Below, in pieces: positions 1 to 13,002 of a DNA stretch of 64,000 nucleotides. The stretch lies in NCBI GenBank assembly GCA_021229015.1, contig CM037787.1:36380410-36444409 (forward strand), in the 5' to 3' direction. A model generated the notes under the pieces. The model was not told the origin of the DNA. It saw only the letters and a list, made by a program, of their open reading frames with translations, and searched no databases. The DNA is from Solen grandis (taxonomy: Eukaryota > Mollusca > Bivalvia > Adapedonta > Solenidae). Position numbers and translations under genes: made by a program. The stretch's first letter is position 1; each line of letters begins with the position of its first letter.

Positions 1-1136
1 GTCCACACGATACGAACGATGCACGATGCAAACGCTGCCGACTTATTCGGTCAACTCGGTTGTTTTCGTCCATAAACTACTTCTCTATGCGTCATTAGTT
101 AATAAGAGAACTAAAGAAGGAATCAAGAGACAAGCAATCGTATTAAATTCTCGTTTTAGATTTATAATAACTACATGTAATTGCTAGTAAACTTTATATT
201 TCATGTTTGTTCTTTCAGATACGTCGAAGATCTGAAAGAAATGATTACTTTTTTATTCTTATAAGATTACGTTCATGTACAATGTATGAATGCATACTCC
301 ATTCAATGCGTATGATCTATTTTTCACACTATCGTTAAAGTTTGGGAACAAAATTCCATATATAATCAATAAATGAAACATCAAAGGAGTTACCTTTTTA
401 TTTAATTAATTACCGATCCGGCCATTTACCGAAACAAATCTGAACACAGAATTAAAAAAATCGTATCGTATTGTTGGTAATCTATAATTTTAGCCACATA
501 TACTAGCTGTAGTTGTTTTCGTCCATAGACACTTATCAATCTTTTTTTTTTTAATTCTTTTAATAAGAAAACGAATAGAATTGACGATTATACGAATCTG
601 TGTATACAATGTATGATTACTCATTATTGGAAGACAGACAAAACAACCAACCCCAAATGATATTCAAAAGACGAATAAAAACATTCAATAGTTTTAGGAG
701 TGGAAAAATCGAGCCCATTTTATCTTTATAATTACCTGTACCATCACCAGGATTTGTATGGAAAAGCGAGTATTTAAAGTTATGCTTTCAGCAATTAATT
801 CCTAATTTCCTATCAGTTTATCGAATAAATTCAAAAAAACGCAATCGATCAATAAGTTCATCTTATTGAGTTTTTCCTTAGATAGATGAAAGCGAGTAGT
901 TATAATTATGCTTTCGGCAATTAATTCCTAATCATTTATCAGTTTATCGAATCAATTTAAAAACACAATTCATTTAAATAAGTTTATCCTATCGAGTGCT
1001 TCCTTAGGTAGATGAAAGGTTTAAGTCTTGGATGTATTCGTTGCGGTTATAACGTGAAAATTAAATTTAATTAGTTTATATGAGCATGATAGTTGAAGTT
1101 TTAAATTCATTGTATATATATCACATCTAGGCTAAT

Positions 1137-1154
1137 GAGAGAGAGAGAGAGAGA
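1137..1154. repeat. (GA)n microsatellite
   Basis: Nine uninterrupted GA dinucleotides, followed after a short break by another short GA run near 1161-1169. Confidence 0.9.
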
Positions 1155-1789
1155 TGGCGGAGAGAGAGAATTACACATAAGTCGTCAAACGTTAAGTTAC
1201 ATGTACCAGGTCAAGGTGACGATTTACGTATAATCCGAGTCCAGCTACCCAGTCTGACACCTTACTTCCTCAAATGTACTCTTGGTCTTGGGTGTCAAAA
1301 CTAAATATTTCCTGTGCATAGATTGTGTATCGTGTCAAACTGGAATACACAGGAAGTCCCTGCTAAAAGACACAATGTGCCACCAGCACGATAGAGTATA
1401 AATTCCGAGCCAGCAAATTTTGAGTTACATTTTACCTGTAAACGGTATAAATAGTGGTTATAATATTCGTGAGGACTGAGGAGACCTAGGAAATCGGTAA
1501 GTCGTATTTTATTATTAATTTATATAAAGTTGAAGCAATGTGCATTATGAAATATGATATATCCAACAGCATAAGTTGTATCATTTCACACCAGATGCAC
1601 ATGTAAGCAGTTGTTTTTTCATGCATAAAGCAGGACGCAAACACACATGATAATATGTGTTTTTTACCTCGATCAAGACTCATTTCCATCAGGGTTCTAG
1701 TACAATAAGCCGAATGATTTTACACCGTGACATGTTACAGTTTAGAAATCTATATGTTTATGTCCATCTCGGACAGCAGTTTTTAACAG

Positions 1790-1918
1790 CTGAACGGTTA
1801 ACAAGTTACACACGATATATAAACGAGGCTACACGGACCACACGTTGAGAATGTTACACGGTTACACGATACAAGCACGCACGTTACACGGACACGGAAC
1901 GCACGTTACACGCTAAAA
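1790..1918. repeat. GC-rich ACACGG/CACGTTACACGG repeat cut by the scaffold gap
   Basis: This stretch repeats the words gttacacg and cacggaacgcacg. It matches the 22-bp minisatellite seen more cleanly at 24401-24482. The run enters the first N gap, so the gap probably lies inside or beside this repeat. GC content is clearly higher than in the surrounding spacer. Confidence 0.6.
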
Positions 1919-2018
1919 NNNNNNNNNNNNNNNNNNNNNNNNNNNNNNNNNNNNNNNNNNNNNNNNNNNNNNNNNNNNNNNNNNNNNNNNNNNNNNNNNN
2001 NNNNNNNNNNNNNNNNNN
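1919..2018. other. Assembly gap (100 N)
   Basis: Exactly 100 N. This is a conventional scaffold placeholder, so the true distance is unknown. Family A starts in mid-unit on the right side. Confidence 0.98.
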
Positions 2019-4287
2019 CTACAGGAGGTTGAAAGTTCGAATCTCGAAAAAAACGATGAAATAAAGGTAGGTCTACGAAAAAAGTCCCCATTTTTTTCAG
2101 AGATGAGATAGGAGAATTTTGTTTGTTGCATATGATTCGCAAGACATATACGCACAAAATATATGCTGTGGCGATTTTAAGAAATGCATGGTTTGTCCAC
2201 AGTACGCGGTCAAATATAACCAATATTTTCGAAAAATCAACATTTTAAAAGAATGACTTTTAAGGTTATTTGCAGCTCCTGACTTTATTTTTTATTCAAT
2301 CTTCATCATTTTTTCACTGTTAATGCATTTTCATAAAACAAATAAAATCATAGAAAAAAAATCACCCATCATATGCAAAGGTCAAGGTCATATACCAATT
2401 ATTATTATATTTATCGGCATAAAATAGCTCCAAATCTAAAAATATTTTATAGAAAGTATATGAACAAAAGTTTTAGTCTGTGAAAAGATCTTTCCATTGG
2501 TGTTTAGCTTTTGAAGATCGGACTTCATTTGATCAAATGACCACAGTCCAAAGTTTGATGCTCTTATCAAACAATTGTATATCAATATGTTTCCTCTTTT
2601 TTGCTGCTCCTGACTTAAATTTTTGTTCAGTCTTCATTATTATTTCACTGTTTATGCATTTTTATAAAACAAATAAATTCATAGAAAAAAATCAAGCATA
2701 ATATGCAAAGGTAATTATTATTATTTATATCGGCATAAAATAGCTCCAAATCTAAAAATATTTTATAGAAAGTATATGAACAAAAGTATTAGTCTGTGAA
2801 GAGATCTTTCCATTAATGTTTAGTTTTTGAAGATCGGACTTCATTTGATCAAATGACCACAGTCCAAAGTTTGATCCTCTTATCAAACAATTGTATATCC
2901 ATATGTTTCCTCTTTTTTGCTGCTCCTGACTTTATTTTTTGTTCAATCTTCACCATTATTTCACTGTTTATGCATTTTTATAAAACAAATAAAATCATAG
3001 AAAAAAATCAAGTATAATATGCAAAGGTCAAGGTCATATACCAATTATTATTATTTTTATCGGCATAAAATAGCTCCAAATCTAAAAATATTTTATAGAA
3101 AGTATATGAACAAAAGTTTTAGTCTGTGAAGAGATCTTTCCATTGGTGTTTAGTTTCTGAAGATCGGACTTGATTTGGTCATTTTACGGCAGTCCAAGTT
3201 TTGATCCTCTTTAGAACAATTGTAAATCAGTTTTTATGCTTCAAATTGTGATATATAAGGAATAGAATGTTTGACTAGTGCGACTTGTATACTTGATTGA
3301 ACCATTTGCGGCATTGCTAGGTACCTAATAGTAAAATTTTAATCAGTTTTGGTTCTCATTTTGCCGCTTGGGGGACGATTAGCTTGAAATCACTATTAAT
3401 AATTTTAAAAAAAAATGAAGTCTGATTTTTATGCGATTTTTTTGCATTCTGTTCTTCGGTGACATCAATTTGAAATGACACAAAAAAGATAATGCGATAT
3501 TTCATAAAAATGATAGTAATTCAATGCAACAGTTGTTCGTAATAGTGTTGACTGGCATATTGCATTGTCGTGTGTCATTTTATACTGTTGTTTGTCGTTT
3601 GCAATTGTTGTTTATCGAATACAATTGTCATTTGTCTCCATCATAAAGCTAAACACACATATAACATTGCAGTACCCGAAGTCCGTAAAAATGTTTTCAA
3701 GTTTACGACTACATAACAGACAGGTAATACTCAAAAGTATTCTTCTTGGTAAAAAGTCTGATTATACATTGCGACAAAAATGTTTGAATGATCACTGTTA
3801 ACAGTATTCAACAAGCCATTGAACGAAGAAATATGTTTTTCGAATCATGCGACTCATGAACTGAATGCAATTGCTTTCATGAAAACTGATGATATCGCGA
3901 TTTCATAACTGACAGGTAATACTCAACAATACTCTCTTGGGTAAAAAGTCTGCTTAAACATTGCGACAGAAACGTTTCAAAGATCACTGTTAACAGTATC
4001 AACAAGCAATTGAACGAAGAAATGTTTTTCGAATCATGCGACTCGTGAACTGAATGGAATTGCTTTCATGAAAACCGATGATATCGCGACTACATAACTG
4101 ATAGGTAATACTCAAAAATCTTCTTTTGGGTAAAGTCTTCTTAAACATTGTGACAAAAGTGTTTGAAAGATCGCTGTTAACATTATAAACAAGCCATTGA
4201 ACGAAGAATATTTTTCGAATCATGCGACTCGTGAACTTAATGGAATTGCTTTTGCGAAAACCGATGATATCGCGATTGCGATTCTAG
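2019..4287 (+). mobile_element. Family A unit 1 (5' part lost in gap)
   Basis: The unit begins in mid-core just after the gap. It holds three ~330-bp subrepeats (gctcctgac landmarks near 2276, 2607 and 2923) and then a long tail from about 3430. The tail contains three tandem copies of a ~190-bp block (from about 3706, 3900 and 4087). Each copy ends in a version of the terminus gaaaac-gatgatatcgcga. The last copy ends ATTGCGATTCTAG at 4287. Confidence 0.65.
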
Positions 4288-6460
4288 TTATTATTATTTT
4301 TCTAACCCTTTTTTGTGAACGGCATATCACCATGATAGAAAAAAGCCACAATTATGAAATTTTTACCAGTTTCTTATATTTATCTGAACTTGATCCTAAC
4401 GTTGAGATAATTTTCATTTTTGTCTTTTTTTTTGCCGCTAGGGGGCGCTTTGAAAAAAATCAACAAATGCTAATAACTCTGTTATTTGAGGTCCGATTCA
4501 GATGTGGTTTTTTGCATTGTGTTCCTTGTCAAAAGCCTAATTAAATATGATAGGTTTCAAAAATCTGCGTCTATAAAACTTTTTGACTACGGAAGGTTGA
4601 ATGTTCGAACCTCGTAAAAAACAGTGAAAATGAGGGTAGGTCTACAAAAAAAGTGCCCATTTTTATTGGAATTGAGATAAAAGAAATTTGTTTGTTGCAT
4701 ATGATTCGCAAGACATATACGCACAAAATATATGGGGTGGCGAATTCGGGAAATGCATGGTTTGTCCACAGTACGCGGTCAAACTTAACCAATATTTTCG
4801 AAAAGTCAACATTTTCAAAGCATGACTGTTAAGATTTTTTGCAGCTCCTGACTTTATTTTTAGTTTAATTTCTATGAAATTTTCACATTTAATGTAAAAC
4901 TATGTTCTTAAGTGTCACATAATATAAAAAGTAAAAATGTATTGTAAAGGTCAAGGTTATATTACGATTATTGTATATCAATTTGGCTTGAAATAGCTCA
5001 AAATCAAGAAACAATTCATAAACAATATATGAACAAAATATTTAGATTTAGAAAAGTTCTTTCTAATGATGTTTAGATTTTGAAGATCGGACTTGATTTG
5101 GTCATTTTACGGCAGTCCAAAGTTTGATCCTTTTTTCGAATAATTGTAAATCAGGTTTTATGTTTCAAATTCTGATACATAATAATAAAAAGTTTGATTT
5201 GTGCGACTAGTATACTTGATTGAACTATTTGCTGCTTTGCTAGGTACCTAACAGTAAAATTTTAATCTATTTTCTTTCTCATTTTGCCGCTAGGGGGCGC
5301 TTTTCTTGAAATCATTCTTTTGCTTATAACTCAAAAAGTTGAAGTCCGGTTCGAATGCGGTTTTTTGCATTCTGTTCCCTGTTGATAGCCTAATAACATA
5401 TGATAGGAATCGAGAGTCCGTGTGGCTGAAAGCTTTTGAGCTACGGAAGGTTGAATGTTCGAACCTCGCAAAAAAACAACAATAAAAAAAACCTGTGCAA
5501 ATGAGGGTAGGTCTACGAAAAACCTATCCGTTTTTTTTTAGAAATCAGATTGAAGAATTCCGTCTCCTGCATACCATTTGAAAGACGTATAAACACAAAA
5601 TATATGGGGTGGCGAATTTAAGAAATGCGTGGTTTGTCCATTAGAAACGGTCAAACTTCACTTAAATTTAGGAAAAATTATAATTCCAAAAACATGTTTT
5701 TTTTGTCGCTCCTGACTTTATGTTTTGTTTATTCGTCATGAAATTTTTACACGTTATGGTTTGTTAAGTTTGAAAGGGCCTCACAATTAAAAAGTTAACA
5801 AAACATTGAAAAGGTCAAGGTCATATTACGATAAGTGTGTTTTTATTCGGCCCCAAAGTGCTCCAAATCTAAAAACTATTTCATTGAGAGTATTGAACAA
5901 AAGTTTTAGTTCTAAATAGTTCTTTCGTATAATGTTTAGTTTTTAAAGATCGGACTTGATCTGTTCATTTTACGGCAGTCCAAAGTTTGATCCTTTTTTG
6001 GAATAATTGTTAATCAGTTTTTATGCTTGAAATTGTGATATATAAGAAAAAGAATGTTCGACTAGTGCGACTTATATACTTGTTTGAACTATTTGCTGTT
6101 TTAGTAATTTTGTTTCTCATTTTGCCGCTAGAGGGCGTTTTGCTTAAAATCACTCTTTTGCTTATAACTCAAAACGTTAAAGTCTGATTGAAATGCGGTT
6201 TTCAGCATTTTGTTCCTTGTTGACAGCACCAAAAATGTGATGGATTTCAAAGGATAGGGTATGGGAAAATATTTGCGCTAGAAGAGTTTGAATGTTCTAA
6301 CATTGCAAAAAAAAAAAGAAGAAAAAAATGTGCTAATTGGAGTAGGTCTTCAAAAAACCTTTTCGTTATGTTTCATATTGAATATTGTGGCTGAGTTGAA
6401 ATAAAGTGTTCAAGTTGATTAGGTTAAAAGCGAAAACCGAGATACCGCTTGCGGTTCTAG
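4288..6460 (+). mobile_element. Family A unit 2 (no palindromic head)
   Basis: The unit starts directly after TCTAG with ttattattatttttctaaccc, so the AGGTTTTCGC palindrome is missing. It has three core segments, each opened by a gccgctagggggcg-like landmark (near 4435, 5285 and 6124). Its 3' end is GCGAAAACC, ACCGC-TT-GCGGT hairpin, TCTAG (6457-6460 is CTAG). This unit is the clean counterpart of the low-quality sequence at 27740-29795. Confidence 0.65.
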
Positions 6461-8235
6461 TTTTTTTTTATTTTTCTAACCCTTTTTTTGTGAACGGCAT
6501 AGCTCCGAGGTGAGAAAAGCCACATCTATGAAACTTTTATCAGTAATAACCACATACTTGAAGATGATCCTAACGTCGAGATAATTTTCATTTTTGCTTT
6601 GATTTTCCCGCCAGGGGGCGTTTTATATGGAAATGTTTAATAAGCAATATCTCCATTATTCGAGGTCCGATTCAAATGCGGTTTTTGCACAATGTTCCTT
6701 GTAAATAGCCCAATAAAAGATGATAGGTTCCAAAAATTTGCGTATATAAAACTTTCGTGCTACAGGAAGTTGAAAGTTCGAATCTCGAAAAAAACTGTGA
6801 AATAAGGGTAGGTCTACCAAAAACGTGCCCATTTTATTCAGAGATGAGATAGAAGAATTTTGTTTGTTGCATATGATTTGCAAGGCATATACGCACAAAA
6901 TATATGGGGTGGCGATTTTGAGAAATGCATGGTTTGTCCACAGTACGCGGTCAAACATAACCAATATTTTCGAAAAATCAACATTTTAAAAGCATGACTT
7001 TTAAGGTTATTTGCAGCTCCTGACTTTATTTTTTGTTCAACTTCACATTTTTTCACTGAAATGATTTTTATCAATCAAATAAAATCATAAAAAAAAATCA
7101 CCCATAATATGCAAAGGTCAAGGTCATATACCAATTATTATTATTTATATCGGCATAAAATAGCTCCAAATCTAAAAATATTTTATAGAAAGTATATGAA
7201 CAAAAGTTTGAGGTTGTGAGGAGATCTTTCCATAAATGTTTAGTTTTTGAAGATCGGACTTCATTTGATCAAATGACCACAGTCCAAAGTTTGATCCTCT
7301 TATCAAACAATTGTATATCCGCTCCTGACTTTATTTTTTATTCAATTCATCATTATTTCACTGTTTATGCATTTTTATCAAACAAATAAAATCCTAGAAA
7401 AAAAAAAAAGCATAATATGCAAAGGTCAAGGTCATATACCAATTATTATTATTTTTATCGGCATAAAATAGCTCCAAATCTAAAAAAATTTTATAGAAAG
7501 TATATGAACAAAAGTTTTAGTCTGTGAAGAGATCTTTCCATTGGTGTTTAGTTTTTGAAGATCTGACTTCATTTAAACCTTTAAAAATTAAACTTTTTTG
7601 CAGCTCCTGACTTTATTTTTTGTTCAATCTTCATCATATTTTCACTGTTTATGCATTTAAATAATACAAACAAACTCATAGTAAATAACGATGAAAATAT
7701 GCAAAGGTCAAGGTCATAATACCGATTATTATTATTTTTATCGGCACAAAATAGCTTCAAATCTAAAAATATTTTAAAGAAGGTATATGAACAAATGTTT
7801 GAGTTTGTGAAGAGATCTTTCCATTGCTGTTTAGTTTTTGAAGATCGGACTTCATTTGATAAAATTACTACAGTCGAAAGTTTGATCCTTTTATCAAACA
7901 ATTGTAAATCCATATGTTGCTTCTTTTTTGCAGCTCCTGACTTTATTTTTGTTCAATCGTCAAGGTCAAAGGTCAAGGTCATAATACCGATTATTTTTAT
8001 CGGCACTAAATAGCTTCAAATCTAGAAATATTTTATAGAAAGTATATGAACAAAAGTTCTAGTTCGTGAAGAGATCGGTCTAATGATGTTTAGTTTTTGA
8101 AGATCGGACTTAGTTTGATCAATTAACAAAATATTCGAATAAAGTTAATATCAATCAATTATGTCTGCAGTTGAAACCAGTACTCTTACTAGTCAAGTTA
8201 AAAGCGAAAACCAAGATGCCGCTTTGCGGTTCTAG
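6461..8235 (+). mobile_element. Family A unit 3 (no palindromic head)
   Basis: The unit opens with a T-rich tract and the tgaacggcatagctccgagg landmark. It contains four ~330-bp subrepeats, one shortened (gctcctgac near 7015, 7320, 7602 and 7936). Its tail is the short type (tgtctgcagttgaaaccagt), ending GCGAAAACC, CCGC-TTT-GCGG hairpin, TTCTAG at 8235. The next unit's head starts two bases later. Confidence 0.65.
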
Positions 8236-8237
8236 TT

Positions 8238-8505
8238 AGGTTTTCGCATCGCTTGCGAAAACCTATTGTTCTTCTTCTGTTTTATTTTTATTAGGTTTTC
8301 GCATCGCTGTGCGAAAACCTATTGTTCTCGTTCTGTTTCTTTTTTTTTTTTTTTTTTTTTAGGTTTTCGCATCGCTGGGCGAAAACCTATTGTTCTTCTT
8401 CTGTTTTATTTTTTGGGTTTTCGCATCGCGGTGCGAAAACCCTTTGTTCTCGTTCTGTTTCTTTTTTTTTTTTTTTTAGGTTTTCGCATCGCTGTGCGAA
8501 AACCT
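8238..8505 (+). repeat. Iterated 5' palindromes of family A unit 4
   Basis: Five 27-28-bp palindromes are separated by attgttct(c/t)-rich and T-rich spacers. Arms are AGGTTTTCGC and GCGAAAACCT with a small variable loop. The copy at 8415-8442 reads GGGTTTTCGC...GCGAAAACCC, so both arms changed together and pairing is kept. Further heads with the same design are at 13005-13031, 13072-13099, 15509-15536, 15562-15591, 17834-17863, 17886-17915, 22718-22745, 22771-22797 and 22826-22853. Confidence 0.85.
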
Positions 8506-8522
8506 ATTGTTCTCGTTCTGTT

Positions 8523-8554
<32 letters not shown>

Positions 8555-9245
8555 CTTCCCTTTTTTGTGAACGGCATAGCTCCGAGGTGAGAAAAGCCAC
8601 ATCTATGAAACTTTTATCAGTAATAACCACGTATTTGAAGATGATCCTAACGTCGAGATAATTTTCATTTTTGCTTTGATTTTCCCGCCAGGGGGCGTTT
8701 TATATGAAAATGTTTAATAAGCAATATCTCCATTATTTGAAGTCCGATTCAAATGCGGTTTTTGCACAATGTTCCTTGTAAATAGCCCAATAAAGATGAT
8801 AGGTTCCAAAAATTTGCGTATATAAAACTTTCGTGCTACAGGAAGTTGAAAGTTCGAATCTCGAAAAAAACTGTGAAATGAGGGTAGGTCTACCAAAAAC
8901 GTGCCCATTTTATTCAGAGATGAGATAGAAGAATTTTGTTTGTTGCATATGATTTGCAAGGCATATACGCACAAAATATATGGGGTGGCGATTTTGAGAA
9001 ATGCATGGTTTGTCCACAGTACGCGGGCAAACATAACCAATATTTTCGAAAAATCAACATTTTAAAAGCATGACTTTTAAGGTTATTTGCAGCTCCTGAC
9101 TTTATTTTTTGTTCAATCTTCATCATTTTTTCACTGTTAATGCATTTTTATCAATCAAATAAAATCACAGAAAAAAAATCACCCATAATATGCAAAGGTC
9201 AAGGTCATATACCAATTATTATTATTTATATCGGCATAAAATAGC

Positions 9246-10236
9246 TCCAAATCTAAAAATATTTTATAGAAAGTATATGAACAAAAGTTTGAGGTTGTGA
9301 GGAGATCTTTCCATAAATGTTTAGTTTTTGAAGATCGGACTTCATTTGATCAAATGACCACAGTCCAAAGTTTGATCCTCTTATCAAACAATTGTATATC
9401 CATATGTTTCCTCTTTTTTGCTGCTCCTGACTTTATTTTTTGTTCAATCTTCATCATTATTTCACTGTTTATGCATTTTTATCAATCAAATAAAATCATA
9501 GAAAAAAAATCACCCATAATATGCAAAGGTCAAGGTCATATACCAATTATTATTATTTATATCGGCATAAAATAGCTCCAAATCTAAAAATATTTAAAGA
9601 AAGTATATGAACAAAAGTTTGAGGTTGTGAGGAGATCTTTCCATAAATGTTTAGTTTTTGAAGATCGGACTTCATTTGATCAAATGACCACAGTCCAAAG
9701 TTTGATCCTCTTATCAAACAATTGTATATCCATATGTTTCCTCTTTTTTGCTGCTCCTGACTTTATTTTTTGTTCAATCTTCATCATTATTTCACTGTTT
9801 ATGCATTTTTATCAATCAAATAAAATCATAGAAAAAAAATCACCCATAATATGCAAAGGTCAAGGTCATATACCAATTATTATTATTTATATCGGCATAA
9901 AATAGCTCCAAATCTAAAAATATTTTATAGAAAGTATATGAACAAAAGTTTGAGGTTGTGAGGAGATCTTTCCATAAATGTTTAGTTTTTGAAGATCGGA
10001 CTTCATTTGATCAAATGACCACAGTCCAAAGTTTGATCCTCTTATCAAACAATTGTATATCCATATGTTTCCTCTTTTTTGCTGCTCCTGACTTTATTTT
10101 TTGTTCAATCTTCATCATTATTTCACTGTTTATGCATTTTTATCAATCAAATAAAATCATAGGAAAAAATCACCCATAATATGCAAAGGTCAAGGTCATA
10201 TACCAATTATTATTTTTTTCGGCATAAAATAGCCAA
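9246..10236 (+). repeat. Near-identical ~330-bp subrepeats
   Basis: Three consecutive copies of the same ~330-bp segment differ by only a few bases. They run from the fttataga/agtatatgaacaaaag landmark through gaagatcggacttcatttg and gctcctgac to aaaggtcaaggtcatat. Open frames inside them give identical 70-90-residue peptides, but this reflects copy identity and not coding. Similar copies with more divergence are found at 2290-3210, 7010-8110 and 11290-12870. Confidence 0.85.
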
Positions 10237-10760
10237 ATCTAAAAATATTTTAATTTAGTTGTGAAGAGATCTTTCCATTGGTGTTTAGTTTTTGAAGATC
10301 TGACTTCATTTGATCAAATAACCTTAGTCCAAATTTTGATCCTTTTATCAAACAATTGTAAATCCGTATGTTTCCTCTTTTTTGCAGCTCCTGACTTTAT
10401 TTTTTGTTCAATCTTCATCATATTTTCACTTTTTTTGCATTTAAATAATACAAACAAACTCATAGTAAATAACGATGAAAATATGCAAAGGTCAAGGTCA
10501 TAATACCGATTATTGTTATTTTTATCGGCACAAAATAGCTTCAAATCTAAAAATATTTTAAAGAAGGTATATGAACAAATGTTCTAGTTCGTGAAGAGAT
10601 CGTTCTAATGATGTTTAGTTTTTGAAGATCGGACTTAATTTGATCAATTAACAAAAATATTCGAATAAACTTAATATCAATCAATTATGTCTGCAGTTGA
10701 AACCAGTACTCTTACTAGTCAAGTTAAAGCGAAAACCAAGATGCCGCTTTGCGGTTCTAG

Positions 10761-13002
10761 TTTTTTTTTTTTTTCTAACCCTTTTTTGTGAACGGCATAG
10801 CTCCGAGGTGAGAAAAGCCACATCTATGAAACTTTTATCAGTAATAACCACATACTTGAAGATGATCCTAACGTCGAGATAATTTTCATTTTTGCTTTGA
10901 TTTTCCCGCCAGGGGGCGTTTTATATGAAAATGTTTAATAAGCAATATCTCCATTATTTGAGGTCCGATTCAAATGCGGTTTTTGCACAATGTTCCTTGT
11001 AAATAGCCCAATAAAAGATGATAGGTTCCAAAAATTTGCGTATATAAAACTTTCGTGCTACAGGAAGTTGAAAGTTCGAATCTCGAAAAAAACTCTGAAA
11101 TAAGGGTAGGTCTACCAAAAACGTGCCCATTTTATTCAGAGATGAGATAGAAGAATTTTGTTTGTTGCATATGATTTGCAAGACATATACGCACAAAATA
11201 TATGGGGTGGCGATTTTTAGAAATGCATGGTTTGTTCACAGTACGAGGTCAAACATAACCAATATTTTCGAAAAGTCAACATTTTAAAAGCATGACTTTT
11301 AAGGTTATTTGCAGCTCCTGACTTTATTTTTTGTTCAATCTTCATCATTTTTTCACTGTTATCGCGTTTTTATAAAACAAATAAAATCATAGAAAAAAAA
11401 ATCACCCATAATATGCAAAGGTCAAGGTCATATACCTATTATTATTAGTTATATCGGCATAAACTAGCTCCAAATCTAAAAATATTTTATAGAAAGTATA
11501 TGAACAAAAGTTTTAGTTTGTGAAGAGATCTTTCCATTGGTGTTTAGTTTTTGAAGATCGGACTTCATTTGATCAAATTACCACAGTCCAAAGTTTGAGC
11601 CTTTTATCAAACAAGTGTAAATCCGTATATTTCCTCTTTATTGCAGCTCCTGACCTTATTTTTTGATCAATCTTCATCATTTTTTCACTGTTTATGCATT
11701 TAAATAATACAAATAAAATCCTTGTAAATAACGATGAAAATATATAAAGGTCAAGGTCATAATACCGATTATTGTTATTTTTATCGGCACGAAATAGCTT
11801 CAAATCTAAAAATATTTTATAGAAAGTATATGAACAAAAGTTTTAGTTTGTGAAGAGATCTTTCCATTGGTGTTTAGTTTTTGAAGATCTGACTTCATTT
11901 GATCAAATTATCTTAGTCCAAAGTTTGATCCTTTTATCAAACAATTGTAAATCCGTATGTTTCCTCTTTTTTGCAGCTCCTGACTTTATTTTTTGTTCAA
12001 TCTTCATCATATTTTCACTGTTTATGCATTTAAATAATACAAACCAACTCATAGTAAATAACGATGAAAATATGCAAAGGTCAAGGTCATAATACCGATT
12101 ATTTTTATTTTTATCGGCACAAAATAGCTTCAAATCTAAAAATATTTTAAAGAAAGTATATGAACAAAAGTTTCAGTTTGTGAAGAGTTCTTTCCATTGG
12201 TGTTTAGTTTTTGAAGATCGGACTTCATTTGATCAAATTACCTTAGTCCAAAGTTTGATCCTTTTATCAAACAATTGTAAATCCGTATGTTTCCTCTTTT
12301 TTGCAGCTCCTGACTCTATTTTTTGTTCAATCTTCATCATATTTTCACTGTTTATGCATTTTAATAATACAAACAAACTCATAGTAAATAACGATGAAAA
12401 TATGCAAAGGTCAAGGTCATAATACCGATTATTTTTATTTTTATCGGCACAAAATAGCTTCAAATCTAAAAATATTTTAAAGAAGGTATATGAACAAATG
12501 TTTGAGTTTGTGAAGAGATCTTTCCATTGCTGTTTAGTTTTTGAAGATCGGACTTCATTTGATAAAATTACTACAGTCGAAAGTTTGATCCTTTTATCAA
12601 ACAATTGTAAATCCATATGTTGCTTCTTTTTTGCAGCTCCTGACTTTATTTTTGTTCAATCTTCATCATTTTTTCACTGTTTATGCATTTAAATAATACA
12701 AATAAACTCATAGTAAATAACGATGAAAATATTCAAAGGTCAAGGTCATAATACCGATTATTTTTATCGGCACAAAATAGCTTCAAATCTAGAAATATTT
12801 TATAGAAAGTATATGAACAAAAGTTCTAGTTCGTGAAGAGATCGTTCTAATGATGTTTAGTTTTTGAAGATCGGACTTAATTTGATCAATTAACAAAATA
12901 TTCGAATAAAGTTAATATCAATCAATTATGTCTGCAGTTGAAACCAGTACTCTTACTAGTCAAGTTAAAAGCGAAAACCAAGATGCCGCTTTGCGGTTCT
13001 AG
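10761..13002 (+). mobile_element. Family A unit 5 (no palindromic head)
   Basis: A T-rich tract follows the preceding CTAG directly. Five ~330-bp subrepeats are present (gctcctgac near 11316, 11645, 11975, 12305 and 12636). The tail repeats that of units 3 and 4 almost exactly and ends TTCTAG at 13002, two bases before the next palindromic head. Confidence 0.66.

Larger units (their letters stand above)
1..1918. other. AT-rich spacer without a recognisable gene
   Basis: No reading frame here is longer than about 70 codons and none looks conserved. Positions 4-100 and 612-670 closely resemble 24494-24590 and 24600-24660, so this DNA is a diverged second copy of the spacer that lies beyond the family A array. 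Internal near-repeats occur as well: the text around 770-860 recurs at about 895-975 (a cgagtattt/agcgagtag-type segment followed by a shared gcaattaattcctaat motif). I see no promoter, RNA gene or exon that I can defend. Confidence 0.6.
8236..10760 (+). mobile_element. Family A unit 4 (five palindromic heads)
   Basis: Five consecutive copies of the 5' palindrome (8238, 8293, 8361, 8415 and 8478) precede the core. Five ~330-bp subrepeats follow (gctcctgac near 9091, 9421, 9752, 10083 and 10387). The middle three are almost identical, with spacing of 330 and 331 bp, which points to recent amplification. The unit ends with the short tail and CTAG at 10757-10760. Confidence 0.68.

Noticed and set aside
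8340..8660. Phenylalanine-rich frames in both strands of the family A heads
   Set aside because: They are products of poly-T tracts and palindromes.
9297..10179. Three frames giving identical MRRSFHKCLVFEDRTSFDQ peptides
   Set aside because: The identity comes from recent copies of a 330-bp subrepeat. Related units carry stops and shifts at the same place, and there is no sign of codon-level constraint.
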